The notes beneath the pieces were generated by a model. The model searched no databases. It was not told where the DNA came from and was given only the letters and a program-made list of their open reading frames with translations. Shown piece after piece: positions 43,693 through 51,931 of a DNA stretch of 64,000 nt. Source of the stretch: DATMTS01 sp035564555 (lineage in GTDB: Bacteria > Actinomycetota > Actinomycetes > Actinomycetales > Microbacteriaceae); the NCBI GenBank assembly GCA_035564555.1, contig DATMTS010000055.1, positions 79,107 through 143,106 of the forward strand. Direction: 5' to 3'. The position numbers and the translations under genes were made by a program. Position 1 is the stretch's first letter, and every line of letters starts with the position of its first letter.

Positions 43693-44480
43693 CCGCACGA
43701 CAGGCATCCGTCGATCGCACGCAACGCGTGCCCGACCCCGGCCCCTCGTTCTGGGTCATCAAGGGCCTGTCGACGGCAATGGGCGAAGCCGCCTCGGACT
43801 ACCTCATCCACGTGATGCCGCCGGTCACGGCCGTGCTGCTCGGCTTCGCGGGATTCGTCATCGCCTTGACCCTGCAGCTACGTCAGCACCGCTACGTACG
43901 TTGGACCTACTGGTTCGCGGTGGCCATGGTCGGGGTGTTCGGAACGATGGCGGCGGACGTCGTGCACGTCGTGTTCGGCGTTCCTTACGTCGCTTCATCG
44001 CTCTTCTACGCCGCCGTGCTCGCCGCGGTCTTCGGCGTGTGGTGGCTCAGTGAGCGCACCCTGTCGGTGCACGCGATCGACACCCGCAAACGAGAGCTGT
44101 TCTACTGGGCCGCCGTGATCGCGACGTTCGCCATGGGCACGGCCGCGGGCGATTTCGCTGCGATCACACTGCACCTCGGCTACGGAGGCTCGGCCGCCGT
44201 GTTCGCCGTCGTCATCGTCGTTCCCGCGCTCGGATACCGGCTGCTGCGATGGAACGCGGTGTTCGCGTTCTGGTTCGCCTATGTGATCACTCGGCCGCTC
44301 GGGGCATCCCTCGCGGATTGGCTGGGCAAGCCTGCAGGCCTCGGCGGGCTGGGAGTGGGCGATGGAGTCGTTGCGGGCATCCTGCTGCTGGCCATGGCGG
44401 TGCTGGTGCTCGTCGTGCCGCCTCGGGTGCGTGTCAGCGCAGCAGCGTCGGTTTCAGTCGCACGGGAGCCAGCCAGCTGA
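43689..44480 (+). CDS. COG4705-like membrane protein
   Basis: The 263-residue protein begins at ATG 43689 overlapping the previous stop. It has about seven to eight hydrophobic helices and an internal repeat: the related segments KGLSTAMGEAASDYLI, AMGTAAGDFAAI and RPLGASLADWLG occur three times, suggesting ancient duplication around a GE/GD-x3-DW-like motif. This is the family of uncharacterised membrane-anchored proteins of COG4705. Function is unknown. It is coupled with the membrane glycosyltransferase, so a role in the same envelope step is likely. Its 3' end overlaps the convergent UPF0014-like gene by 47 bp. Confidence 0.8.
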   Translation: MTARQASVDRTQRVPDPGPSFWVIKGLSTAMGEAASDYLIHVMPPVTAVLLGFAGFVIALTLQLRQHRYVRWTYWFAVAMVGVFGTMAADVVHVVFGVPYVASSLFYAAVLAAVFGVWWLSERTLSVHAIDTRKRELFYWAAVIATFAMGTAAGDFAAITLHLGYGGSAAVFAVVIVVPALGYRLLRWNAVFAFWFAYVITRPLGASLADWLGKPAGLGGLGVGDGVVAGILLLAMAVLVLVVPPRVRVSAAASVSVAREPAS

Positions 44481-45180
44481 CCACCAGCACGGCGGTGATC
44501 GCACCGGCCGCCATGATCGCGGCGAGCACGACGATCTGAAAGCGGCCCGCCTCCAGCGGCGAGACGCCGCCGAAGATCGCTCCCACGAAAGCACCCGGCA
44601 GGGTCACCAGCCCCGTGGTCTTCGTCTGATCCGTCGACGGGATGAGCGCGGCGTAGACCGACCGTCGCGTCATGTCGTGCGTCGCCTGCCGTGGCGTGGC
44701 CCCGAGTGCGAGCCAGCCCTCGACCTCGTCCCACCGTTCGTGCACGGACTCGAAGAACCGGCGGCCGGCGAGCGTGGCGATGCTCATCGAATTGCCGATC
44801 ACGATGCCGCCGATGGCCAGGGCGTAGCGCGGCGAGAATTCGATCGCGCCCGTCGCGAAGACGATCGCGAGCGTTACGACGATGCCGGCCGCCATGGCCG
44901 AGAACATGAAGGCGGCATGCTGCACCGACCAGCCGATGCGGTGCGTAGCGGTCGAGGCGGCGACGCCGAACATCACCAGCAGCGCCGCTGCGACCCAGAT
45001 CGGGCTGGAGATGACGCCGGTCAGGATGACGCTGATCACGGCGAGCTGAAGGGTTCCACGCAGCACGGCGAGCGCGGGCGCCCAGCGGTGCGGCGCACGG
45101 TACACCCAGAGCACTCCGGTGGCGACGGCGATGAGCAGCGCGATGCCGATCAGGCTGGAAACCAGGGTCGACCACGGCAC
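44434..45180 (-). CDS. UPF0014 / FetB-like ABC-type membrane protein
   Basis: The 248-residue protein from GTG 45180 has seven membrane helices. Segments APALAVLRGTLQLAVISVILTGV and AIGGIVIGNSMSIATLAGRRFFES (with GNSM) and GATPRQATHDMTRRSVYAALIPSTDQTKTTGLVTLPGAFVGAI are typical of YbbM/FetB (UPF0014), the membrane part of an iron-export ABC system in Escherichia coli. The partner ATPase (FetA) is not in the window. The start could lie further upstream, but no better ribosome site was seen. It overlaps the convergent COG4705 gene. Confidence 0.85.
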   Translation of the reverse strand: MPWSTLVSSLIGIALLIAVATGVLWVYRAPHRWAPALAVLRGTLQLAVISVILTGVISSPIWVAAALLVMFGVAASTATHRIGWSVQHAAFMFSAMAAGIVVTLAIVFATGAIEFSPRYALAIGGIVIGNSMSIATLAGRRFFESVHERWDEVEGWLALGATPRQATHDMTRRSVYAALIPSTDQTKTTGLVTLPGAFVGAIFGGVSPLEAGRFQIVVLAAIMAAGAITAVLVVSWLAPVRLKPTLLR

Positions 45181-45247
45181 TCTGCAACTGTACGACGGCT
45201 CACGCGAGCCCTCGCCGACGGCCATCGGGAGGGTGCAAGATCGACTC

Positions 45248-46300
45248 ATGGAGCCCAACGCAGCGAACCAGGTCGCCCCCATGCTCGCCAAGGCGGTCGA
45301 CGGCGTACCCGAGCCCGACAGCATCCCCGGCGGCCTGAGCTACGAGCCGAAGTGGGACGGCTTTCGCGGCATCGCGTACGTCGACGACGGCTCGTTCGAA
45401 CTCGGCAGCCGCGGCGCGAAGCCGCTGACACGGTACTTCCCCGAACTCGCCGCCGCGTTCGCAGAACAGCTCGACACGCCTTGCGTGCTCGACGGCGAGA
45501 TCGTGGTGCGCACGGGCGAGCAGGGCCGCGAACGCCTCGACTGGGACGCACTCTCCCAGCGAATCCACCCCGCGGCCAGTCGCATCCGCCTGCTCTCCGA
45601 GCAGACCCCGGCGATGTTCGTGGCCTTCGACCTGCTCGCGCTCGGCGACGAGAGCTACCTGGACGCGCCGTTCCGCGAACGCCGCGCCGCGCTCGAGAAG
45701 CTGGCCGGCGGCATCCGGCACCCGCTGCACATCAGCCAGGTCACCACCGATGTGGAACTCGCCCGCCGGTGGTTGGTGGAGTTCGAAGGCGCGGGCCTGG
45801 ACGGCGTGGTCGCCAAGGCGTTGGAGGCGGCCTACGCACCGGGCAAGCGCATCATGCTCAAGGTCAAGCATCACCGCACCGCCGATGTCGTCGCGATCGG
45901 CTATCGCGTGCACAAGAGCGGTTCGGGCGTGGGCTCGCTGCTGCTCGGCCTCTACGACTCGGACGGCGAACTGCGCAGTGTCGGCGGGGTCTCGGCGTTC
46001 AGCGACGAACGGCGACAGGAGTTGGTCGGCGAGCTCGAGCCGCTGACAGAACGGGATGCCTCGGGCGCGCTGGTCACGGGCGCGGGCGAGCGCAGCCGGT
46101 TCTCGTCGGGCAAGGATGTCTCGTTCGTGCGTCTTCGGCCCGACCGGGTGCTCGAGGTGCGCTACGACCAGCTCGAAGGCGACCGATTCAGGCACACCGT
46201 GCAGTTCGAACGCTGGCGCCCGGATCGTGAGCCGCGCTCCTGCACCTTCGAGCAGCTGGAGAAGCCGATCGCGTACGACCTGTCGCGCGTGCTGGCCTGA
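45248..46300 (+). CDS. ligC: ATP-dependent DNA ligase (LigC type)
   Basis: The 350-residue protein is a stand-alone ATP-dependent ligase. The adenylated lysine is Lys35 in EPKWDGFR (motif I, KxDG); motif III is VAFDLLAL, motif IV LDGVVAK and motif V GKRIMLKVKH, followed by an OB-fold domain. In actinobacteria such LigC-type ligases act in end joining or repair, alongside a polymerase of the LigD family, here encoded by the convergent neighbour at 46841-47866. No Ku gene is in the window. The ribosome site before ATG 45248 is weak. Confidence 0.92.
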   Translation: MEPNAANQVAPMLAKAVDGVPEPDSIPGGLSYEPKWDGFRGIAYVDDGSFELGSRGAKPLTRYFPELAAAFAEQLDTPCVLDGEIVVRTGEQGRERLDWDALSQRIHPAASRIRLLSEQTPAMFVAFDLLALGDESYLDAPFRERRAALEKLAGGIRHPLHISQVTTDVELARRWLVEFEGAGLDGVVAKALEAAYAPGKRIMLKVKHHRTADVVAIGYRVHKSGSGVGSLLLGLYDSDGELRSVGGVSAFSDERRQELVGELEPLTERDASGALVTGAGERSRFSSGKDVSFVRLRPDRVLEVRYDQLEGDRFRHTVQFERWRPDREPRSCTFEQLEKPIAYDLSRVLA

Positions 46301-46322
46301 AGACTGCTCGCCCTGCGCCAGG

Positions 46323-46841
46323 TCAGGCCGCGCGCCGGGCTCGTATCAGCCGTCGGATCACGGGGAGCCGGCGCAGGTTGGAATAGGGGATCCAGAACGC
46401 GAGACAGCCCCAGAGCACGATCGTCGCGACCCACAGGAACCGCTCCGCGGGCGACCCGGCGTCGACTGCATTGAGGATGGCCAATGGCAACTCGACTGCC
46501 ACGAGCATGAGCATCGCCCAGCTCTTCGACACCGACCTCTCCCGTTTCAGCAGCAACGGCATCCACACCTCTTCGGGAACCGCCTGAGGAACGGCGCGTT
46601 CGCGTATCCAACGGTTCACCATCACGACGACGTCGCGCCCGCCCCACTGCTCCCACGACCACCACAGAGCCAGGATGCCCGTGCCGGCGGCCACGATTCC
46701 GATCACGACGGCCGGCAGCACGCCGAAGTGTGGGCCGAACAGGCCGCCGGCGAAGACAATCGCCCAGGCCGCGGCGCCAAGCACTCCGGCGCCGACGAGC
46801 TGCACGACGCCGGCCGTGTCGATGCTCCGTCGCCCGGCCAT
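46323..46841 (-). CDS. Small membrane protein coupled to the LigD-type polymerase gene
   Basis: The 172-residue product has four hydrophobic helices (about 13-33, 38-60, 108-126 and 134-152), a basic C-terminus (NLRRLPVIRRLIRARRAA) and no motif that I recognise. Its ATG shares one base with the stop of the polymerase gene (TGATG), so translation is coupled. Such a membrane protein has no obvious role in end joining, so co-expression may be incidental. It is convergent with ligC, 22 bp away. Confidence 0.65.
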   Translation of the reverse strand: MAGRRSIDTAGVVQLVGAGVLGAAAWAIVFAGGLFGPHFGVLPAVVIGIVAAGTGILALWWSWEQWGGRDVVVMVNRWIRERAVPQAVPEEVWMPLLLKRERSVSKSWAMLMLVAVELPLAILNAVDAGSPAERFLWVATIVLWGCLAFWIPYSNLRRLPVIRRLIRARRAA

Positions 46842-47866
46842 CAGTCCTCCGGATGCCGCGCGCGGCTGGGTTGCACGCGCGGCGGCTCGCCCGGCATCTT
46901 CGGGTAGTCCGGCGGGAACGGCAGCTCGCCGAGCCCGTCGTCGAGATCGCGCTGCCACCATGCCAGGAGCGTGTCGACCGAGCCCTGACGTTCGCCGAAG
47001 TCGGCCCACGGGTCGCCCTTCGTGCGCAATCGGTCGGGCACCGTACCGATCGTGAACGCGGCCGGATCGACGTTCTCGACCTCCTCCCAGCTGATGGGGC
47101 ACGACACCGGCGCGTGCGAGAGCGCACGAGGACTGTACGCTCCCGCGATCGTGCGATCGCGGTTGGCCTGGTTGAAGTCGACGAAGACCTTGCGCCCGCG
47201 TTCCTCCTTCCACCACGCCGTGGTCACGGCATCCGGCATCCGGCGCTCCAGCTCACGAGCCGCGGCGATGACGGCGTGGCGAACGTCGAGGAACTCGCGC
47301 ACCGGCTCGATCGGCGCGAACACGTGCAGGCCGCGGTTGCCGGATGTCTTCACGTAGGCCTCCAGCCCGGCCTCCGCGAGCACCTCGCGCAACTCGATGG
47401 CTGCCGGGATGGCGTCGTCGATGTCGGTGCCGGGCTGTGGGTCGAGGTCGATGCGCAACTGGTCGGGGTTGTCGGAGTCCTCCGCCCGCGACGGCCACGG
47501 GTGGAAGACGACGGTGTTCATCTGCACGGCCCAGACGGCTCCGGCGGGCTCGTCGATCACGAGCTGCGGATGCGATCGGGCGCTCGGGTAGATCACCGTC
47601 ACCGCCCGCACGTAGTCGGGTGCACCGCGCGGCGGATTCTTCGAGAAGAACTGCTCGCCGTCGATCCCCTCGGGAAAGCGCTGCAACGAGACCGGTCGGT
47701 CTCCGTTCGCGCGAACGAACGCGTCGCCGACCGCGATGATGTAGTTCGCCAGGTCGAGCTTGGTGATTCCCTCATCCGGCCAGAGCACGCGCGACGGACT
47801 CGAGAGGCGCACCTCGCGCTCGCCGTGCGGACCATCGACTGTGAGCGTCACCGCTTCGGATGCCAT
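46841..47866 (-). CDS. LigD-type polymerase/primase domain protein
   Basis: The 341-residue protein is the polymerase domain (PolDom, archaeo-eukaryotic primase fold) of LigD as a separate gene. It shows SRVLWPDEGITKLDLANYI, the metal-binding pair Asp140/Asp142 in LRIDLDPQPG and TSGNRGLHVFAPI, and the third carboxylate in FVDFNQ. It fills ends during non-homologous end joining and can add ribonucleotides. In many bacteria this domain is fused with a ligase; here the ligase (ligC) is a separate, convergent neighbour. Confidence 0.92.
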   Translation of the reverse strand: MASEAVTLTVDGPHGEREVRLSSPSRVLWPDEGITKLDLANYIIAVGDAFVRANGDRPVSLQRFPEGIDGEQFFSKNPPRGAPDYVRAVTVIYPSARSHPQLVIDEPAGAVWAVQMNTVVFHPWPSRAEDSDNPDQLRIDLDPQPGTDIDDAIPAAIELREVLAEAGLEAYVKTSGNRGLHVFAPIEPVREFLDVRHAVIAAARELERRMPDAVTTAWWKEERGRKVFVDFNQANRDRTIAGAYSPRALSHAPVSCPISWEEVENVDPAAFTIGTVPDRLRTKGDPWADFGERQGSVDTLLAWWQRDLDDGLGELPFPPDYPKMPGEPPRVQPSRARHPED

Positions 47867-48007
47867 GACGCAACGCTACTGTCCACGCGCCGTCACGGCC
47901 AGATGGGAGCTCAGCAGCGGCGGGCAGAACGCACACCGACACGGTTCAGACGGCGCGCATCGACCGTGCCTAACGAATCCATAACGAAGCGGGGCACCAT
48001 CTACACC

Positions 48008-49552
48008 GTGACCGAAGATATCCCCAGCCAGCAGAGCGAATCACGTGTGGACAAGAAGGAACCGCCGCGGGTCGTGGTGAGACGCCGTTCGCTCATCCTC
48101 GGCGGCGGCCTCGCGGGCCTCGGCTTGCTCGGCGGCGGCGCGGCGATCGGACGCGCCCTGAAGAAGGCCGGCCCCGGTTCGCCGAGCACCGGCGCCGGTT
48201 CCAGCGGCGCATCGACACCGGCGACGCGCGAGTTCGTCAGCACAGACGTCACCGCGCCGGCGGTCTCCAGTTGGCGTCGTGGCCCGGTCACTCCCGGGCT
48301 GGTGTTCGTCACGCAACAGGTCAAGGGTTTCAATGGGCTGATCATGGAGGAATCGGGAGAACCGGTCTGGATCGAACCGACCAAGGCCAACCTCACTGAC
48401 TTGAGGGTGCAGACGCTCGAAGGCAAGCCGGTGCTCACCTATTGGTCGGGCACGAGTACGGGCGGTCACGGCGCAGGCAAGGGAACCATCCTCGACGCGA
48501 CCTACTCGCCGATTGCAACGGTGCGCGCCGGTAACGGTCTGGACGCCGACCTGCACGAGTTCAACCTGACGTCGGCCGGCACGGCCTTGCTCACGGCGTA
48601 TTCCACGGTGAAAGCCGATCTCAGCCCCATCGGCGGGGCCGCCGACGGCTACATCTACAACTGCCACGTGCAGGAGGTCGACGTGCGCACCGGAAAGGTC
48701 CTCCTCGACTGGAGCGCCCTGGATCACGTCGGCATCGACGAGACCTACTTGGGGCTGCAGCAGGACGAGGGCCACGACGGCACGAGCGCCGGCCGTGCCT
48801 TCGATGCGTACCACCTCAATGCCGTCGACGACGACGACGACCGGCTCCTGGTGTCGCTGCGCCACACGCACACCGTCTACGCCATCGACCGCGCCTCGGG
48901 GGAGGTGCTCTGGCGATTCGGCGGCAAGAAGAGCGACTTCACGGTCGCGCCCGACGCCGTGTTCGCCTGGCAGCACGATGTGCGTCGTCAGCCGGGTGGC
49001 ACGATCACACTGTTCGACAACCACCTGTACTCCGGCACCGACGGGGAATCCAGAGGCATGGTGTTCACTCTCGACGAGAAAGCGAAGGCCGCCACCCTCT
49101 CCAAGCAATACACCTACGACCGCCACCTCGGCACCGCGATGGGCAGCACCCAGGTGCTGGACAACGGGAACGTGCTGATCGGATGGGGAACCGACCCTGC
49201 CGTCACGGAATTCAACGAGCAGGGGCATCCGGTGTACGAGGCGACACTCGGCGGCATCTCCTACCGCGCGGCCCGCAGCGAGTGGACGGCCAAGCCGAGC
49301 GCCCGGCCGTCGATCGCGGCCGAGCGCGAAGGAAGCAACGTGCGCGTCTACCTGAGCTGGAACGGCGCCACCGAGGTCTCACGCTGGCGCATTCATGCCG
49401 GTGAGTCGGAATCGTCTCTTCGGCATGCCGCCACCGCACCGAGATCCGGCTTCGAGACCTCGACGCGCATCGCGCCGGCGAAGATCGTGTCGGCTCAGGC
49501 GGTGGATGCCTCAGGCAAGGTGATCGGCACCACGGCGACGATCAGCGTGTGA
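48008..49552 (+). CDS. Tat-exported arylsulfotransferase-like protein
   Basis: From GTG 48008 the product has 514 residues; GTG 47966 is an alternative start. A twin-arginine-type signal (VVRRRSLILGGGLAGLGLLGGGAAIG, about 26-51) precedes the mature part. The bulk is a beta-propeller-like domain with LVFVTQQVKGFNGLIMEESGEPVW, ADLHEFNLTSAGTALLTAY, NCHVQEVDVRTGKVLLDW, FDAYHLNAVDDDDDRLLVSLRHTHTVYAIDRASGEVLWRFGG and a C-terminal Ig-like segment, matching the arylsulfotransferase (ASST) family. Homologues transfer sulfate from phenolic sulfate donors, but the actinobacterial members are largely untested. It is divergent from the polymerase gene. Confidence 0.8.
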   Translation: MTEDIPSQQSESRVDKKEPPRVVVRRRSLILGGGLAGLGLLGGGAAIGRALKKAGPGSPSTGAGSSGASTPATREFVSTDVTAPAVSSWRRGPVTPGLVFVTQQVKGFNGLIMEESGEPVWIEPTKANLTDLRVQTLEGKPVLTYWSGTSTGGHGAGKGTILDATYSPIATVRAGNGLDADLHEFNLTSAGTALLTAYSTVKADLSPIGGAADGYIYNCHVQEVDVRTGKVLLDWSALDHVGIDETYLGLQQDEGHDGTSAGRAFDAYHLNAVDDDDDRLLVSLRHTHTVYAIDRASGEVLWRFGGKKSDFTVAPDAVFAWQHDVRRQPGGTITLFDNHLYSGTDGESRGMVFTLDEKAKAATLSKQYTYDRHLGTAMGSTQVLDNGNVLIGWGTDPAVTEFNEQGHPVYEATLGGISYRAARSEWTAKPSARPSIAAEREGSNVRVYLSWNGATEVSRWRIHAGESESSLRHAATAPRSGFETSTRIAPAKIVSAQAVDASGKVIGTTATISV

Positions 49553-49587
49553 GTTCCACGACGAGCGCCGGCGCGGCGCTCTCGGAC

Positions 49588-49917
49588 TCACTCCCACACC
49601 ATGAAGGGCCGGATCTCCAGCTGGCCGTTGCGGGCCATCGGATGCTTCGCCGCGATCTCGATCGCCTCGTCGAGGTTCTCGCATTCCAGGATGTCGAACC
49701 CGGCGATCCATTCCTTGCTCTCGGCGAACGGGCCGTCGGTCACGTAGCGCTTGCCGTCGCGCACTCGCACGACCTTGGACTTCGACGGCGGCTCGAGCAC
49801 CTCTCCGATGACGCGCTTGCCGCTGGCGTCGAGCGGGTCGACCCACAGGTCGACGTCGGAGTCATCCGGTGTGGAGTCGGGGTGCTCTGAGGTGACAACG
49901 AACATCATGTACTTCAT
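49588..49917 (-). CDS. YCII/DGPF domain protein
   Basis: A 109-residue protein of the YCII-related DGPF family. The hallmark is VTDGPFAESKEWIAGFDILEC (about 59-79) after a YMMFVV beta strand, and EAIEIAAKHP near the end. These small ferredoxin-like proteins often accompany ECF sigma factors or form dimers of unknown role. It lies alone, 35 bp beyond the convergent sulfotransferase gene, and about 300 bp from the next gene on its strand. Confidence 0.85.
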   Translation of the reverse strand: MKYMMFVVTSEHPDSTPDDSDVDLWVDPLDASGKRVIGEVLEPPSKSKVVRVRDGKRYVTDGPFAESKEWIAGFDILECENLDEAIEIAAKHPMARNGQLEIRPFMVWE

Positions 49918-50068
49918 CGTTCTTCCTTTCGATCGCGAACGCTTCGATAAGACGTCGTACGGTCATCGACGATCTCGACAAAACGCCAGGTGCGTTCTTT
50001 CTCACGAGCGCGCGGTCCGGTCGGATGCCGTCTCGCGGCACCGCCGTGGCGCCAGGACTCGCTCGACG

Positions 50069-50127
50069 TGCGCCACTTCTACCGCCATGCGCCACATTAT
50101 CTGGCGCATGGCGGTAGAAGTGGCGCA
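50069..50127. repeat. Perfect 26-bp inverted repeat (large hairpin)
   Basis: Arms 50069-50094 and 50102-50127 are perfectly complementary over 26 bp with a 7-nt loop (CATTATC). It stands alone in the 299-bp gap between the YCII gene and the FBP gene; I see no gene or other strong signal in 49918-50216 besides it. Without a T-run it is not a standard terminator; a small RNA, a mobile-element remnant or a U-less terminator are all possible. Confidence 0.9.
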
Positions 50128-50216
50128 ATGCACGTTCGCACCTGATGCTTGCGGGATAATTTCCGCCCTTCAGCTGGCGTGCATCGCGACGGCGGCGAGT
50201 CCTCTCGCGCAGGCCG

Positions 50217-50699
50217 TCAAGCGGTCTTCATCACGTCGGCAGTGAAGTTCTGCACCCGCTGCAGCAGCGCGGCGCCTCGCGCGGCGATCAACTCGTTCTG
50301 GCCGTCGTGCGGCGGGGTGATACGGATCAGGAAGGAGCAGGCCAGGTCTTCGCAGATGTACGAACCGATCGTGTTGCCGTTGCGACCCGACTCGCCCGCG
50401 CGCGGCGCGGTGAACAGCCGCACCTGAGTTGCCGGTTGCGACGAGTGACAGAACGAGCACATCGCCGCGATTCCGGTGCGCAGCGTTCCCGATGCCGCGC
50501 GCACCACGATGCCGGTGGGCCGGTCGCCCATCCAATGCACGATGTAGCCGAGTCGAGCGGCCTGTGGGTCGCGCCAGCCGAGATACTCGCGGTCATCCCA
50601 GATCGTCTCGTGGATGCCGGGGATCGGCAGCCGGGCCAGTTGATCGTCGGTCGCATTCACGAACGACGATCGGATGTCGGCTTCGGTCAGCGGCTTCAT
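50217..50699 (-). CDS. FBP/FusB-like zinc-binding protein
   Basis: Start ATG 50699 follows GAGGGAGAA. The 160-residue product has an N-terminal helical part and a C-terminal treble-clef zinc site: CSFCHSSQ (about 81) and YICEDLACS (about 115), within RTGIAAMCSFCHSSQ. This is the FBP domain found in EF-G-binding proteins such as FusB, which free stalled EF-G from the ribosome. Whether this protein gives fusidic acid tolerance cannot be told. A potential upstream ATG is not near a ribosome site. Confidence 0.85.
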   Translation of the reverse strand: MKPLTEADIRSSFVNATDDQLARLPIPGIHETIWDDREYLGWRDPQAARLGYIVHWMGDRPTGIVVRAASGTLRTGIAAMCSFCHSSQPATQVRLFTAPRAGESGRNGNTIGSYICEDLACSFLIRITPPHDGQNELIAARGAALLQRVQNFTADVMKTA

Positions 50700-50758
50700 G
50701 CGTTCTCCCTCGCGGGTCGGTGCGATCGACAAGCTGCTTCAGACCAGCCTAACCAGGA

Positions 50759-51265
50759 TCATTCGGTCAATACGAGCCACTGCCGACCGTCGATGAGCTC
50801 GCGGACGGCATCCAGGTGACCGGCGTGACACGCCACCTCAGCGATCAGATGCAGCATGATCTGGCGCAGCGTGTCGATGCGCCAGTCACCGAACTGGTCG
50901 GCCGGCCACCAGGCGGGGGCATCCTCCGGGCGCCGTTCGGCGATGATCGCATTCGACCGCTGGATCGCATCCCGGTAATCGGCGATCACCCGTTCCGCCG
51001 TCGCGCCCGGCTCGAGCCGCCAGCCGAAGTCATCGGCCGCCGCTGACGTGCGCGCGATGGCCTCCGGCTCGCCGGCCACGACGCAACGGAACCAGAAGTG
51101 CTCCTCGTCGAAGGTGAGATGCCGGATCAACTGCAGGCACGACCAGCCGGAGGGCAGAACCGCGCGGCGCAGCTGTTCGTCGTCCAGACCCTCGATCGCG
51201 CCGAGCACGTGCTGCCGCTGCGCGTCGAGGTAGCGCAGCAGAGTCGCCAGCTCGGGATCGGTCAT
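50759..51265 (-). CDS. DinB family protein
   Basis: Start ATG 51265 follows CAGGGAGAA at good spacing; a longer frame starts at 51289. The 168-residue product is a DinB/YfiT-type four-helix bundle with metal-binding histidines in RHLTFDEEHFWFRCV (about 46-60) and LHLIAEVACHAGHLDAVREL (about 136-155). Members are thiol-dependent S-transferases (mycothiol- or bacillithiol-linked) or uncharacterised. The subgroup is the mycothiol transferase type common in actinobacteria. Its substrate is unknown. Confidence 0.87.
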   Translation of the reverse strand: MTDPELATLLRYLDAQRQHVLGAIEGLDDEQLRRAVLPSGWSCLQLIRHLTFDEEHFWFRCVVAGEPEAIARTSAAADDFGWRLEPGATAERVIADYRDAIQRSNAIIAERRPEDAPAWWPADQFGDWRIDTLRQIMLHLIAEVACHAGHLDAVRELIDGRQWLVLTE

Positions 51266-51319
51266 GTCGTTCTCCCTGGCGACGGTCATCGCCCTCGAAT
51301 CGTGAACCTACCAATGGAT

Positions 51320-51363
51320 GCCGTGGGCCGCCAGCCTCGCCGCCGTGGGCCGCCAGCCTCGCC
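51320..51363. repeat. 22-bp exact tandem duplication
   Basis: Two identical 22-bp units (51320-51341, 51342-51363) beginning GCCGTGGGCCGCCAGCCTCG, with the next few bases starting a third. It lies in the gap between the divergent DinB and GNAT genes. Confidence 0.9.
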
Positions 51364-51421
51364 GCCGTGCGCATCCAGCACCCCGGTGGACGACCACCTG
51401 GAGCACCCGTACGCTGTCTGC

Positions 51422-51931
51422 ATGACTTCCGAGGCCACCGTCGTCGTCCGCGCCCTTCAGGCATCCGACCACGCGGACTGGGCCGTGCTCTACCGCGGCT
51501 ATCGTGCGTTCTACAAGGAGACACCCGACGATGCGATCGTCGACGCGGTGTGGGAATGGCTGATCGACCCCGAGCATCCGCTGACCGCGGTCGTCGCCGT
51601 GCTCGGCGGCCGCGTGGTCGGATTGGCCCACGTGCGCCCATATCCCGAGCCCTCCAACGCCACGGTCGGACTCTTTCTCGACGACCTCTTCACCGCTCCG
51701 GATGCCCGCGGCCGAGGCGTCGCGCACGCACTGCTCGAGGAGCTCGCCGCCATCGCCGAGCGGGACGGCTACGCCGTCGTGCGCTGGATCACCGCCCACG
51801 ACAACGCGCGCGCCCGCCGGGTGTACGACGCGGTGGCAGAGGCGACGCCGTGGGTGACGTACGACATGAAACCCGGAAAGCCCACGCATGCCGAGGCCAT
51901 CGAAGCCGACCTGGTGAGCGAAGGCGCCTGA
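51422..51931 (+). CDS. GNAT family N-acetyltransferase
   Basis: A 169-residue GNAT protein. The acetyl-CoA site is LDDLFTAPDARGRGVAHALLEELAAIAE (about 75-102), motif A RGRGVA. It ends with the same WVTYDMKP block as the GNAT gene at 12139-12606, and they share the phrases LYRGY/LYAGY and RWITAxDN. They are paralogues within the window, so the family has been duplicated. The substrate is unknown. The start ATG 51422 has no strong ribosome site; an upstream start is possible. Confidence 0.83.
   Translation: MTSEATVVVRALQASDHADWAVLYRGYRAFYKETPDDAIVDAVWEWLIDPEHPLTAVVAVLGGRVVGLAHVRPYPEPSNATVGLFLDDLFTAPDARGRGVAHALLEELAAIAERDGYAVVRWITAHDNARARRVYDAVAEATPWVTYDMKPGKPTHAEAIEADLVSEGA

Noticed and set aside
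45248..47866. A phage or anti-phage defence island suggested by ligase and polymerase genes
   Set aside because: Both proteins match chromosomal end-joining families, and no phage, integrase or restriction genes are near.
46730..48007. An open frame extending the arylsulfotransferase gene upstream by over 400 codons
   Set aside because: It is antisense to the polymerase gene, has no family sequence and no ribosome site; it reflects GC bias.
50069..50127. Conventional intrinsic terminator
   Set aside because: The 26-bp stem is unusually long and no T-run follows on either strand; kept as an unexplained hairpin instead.
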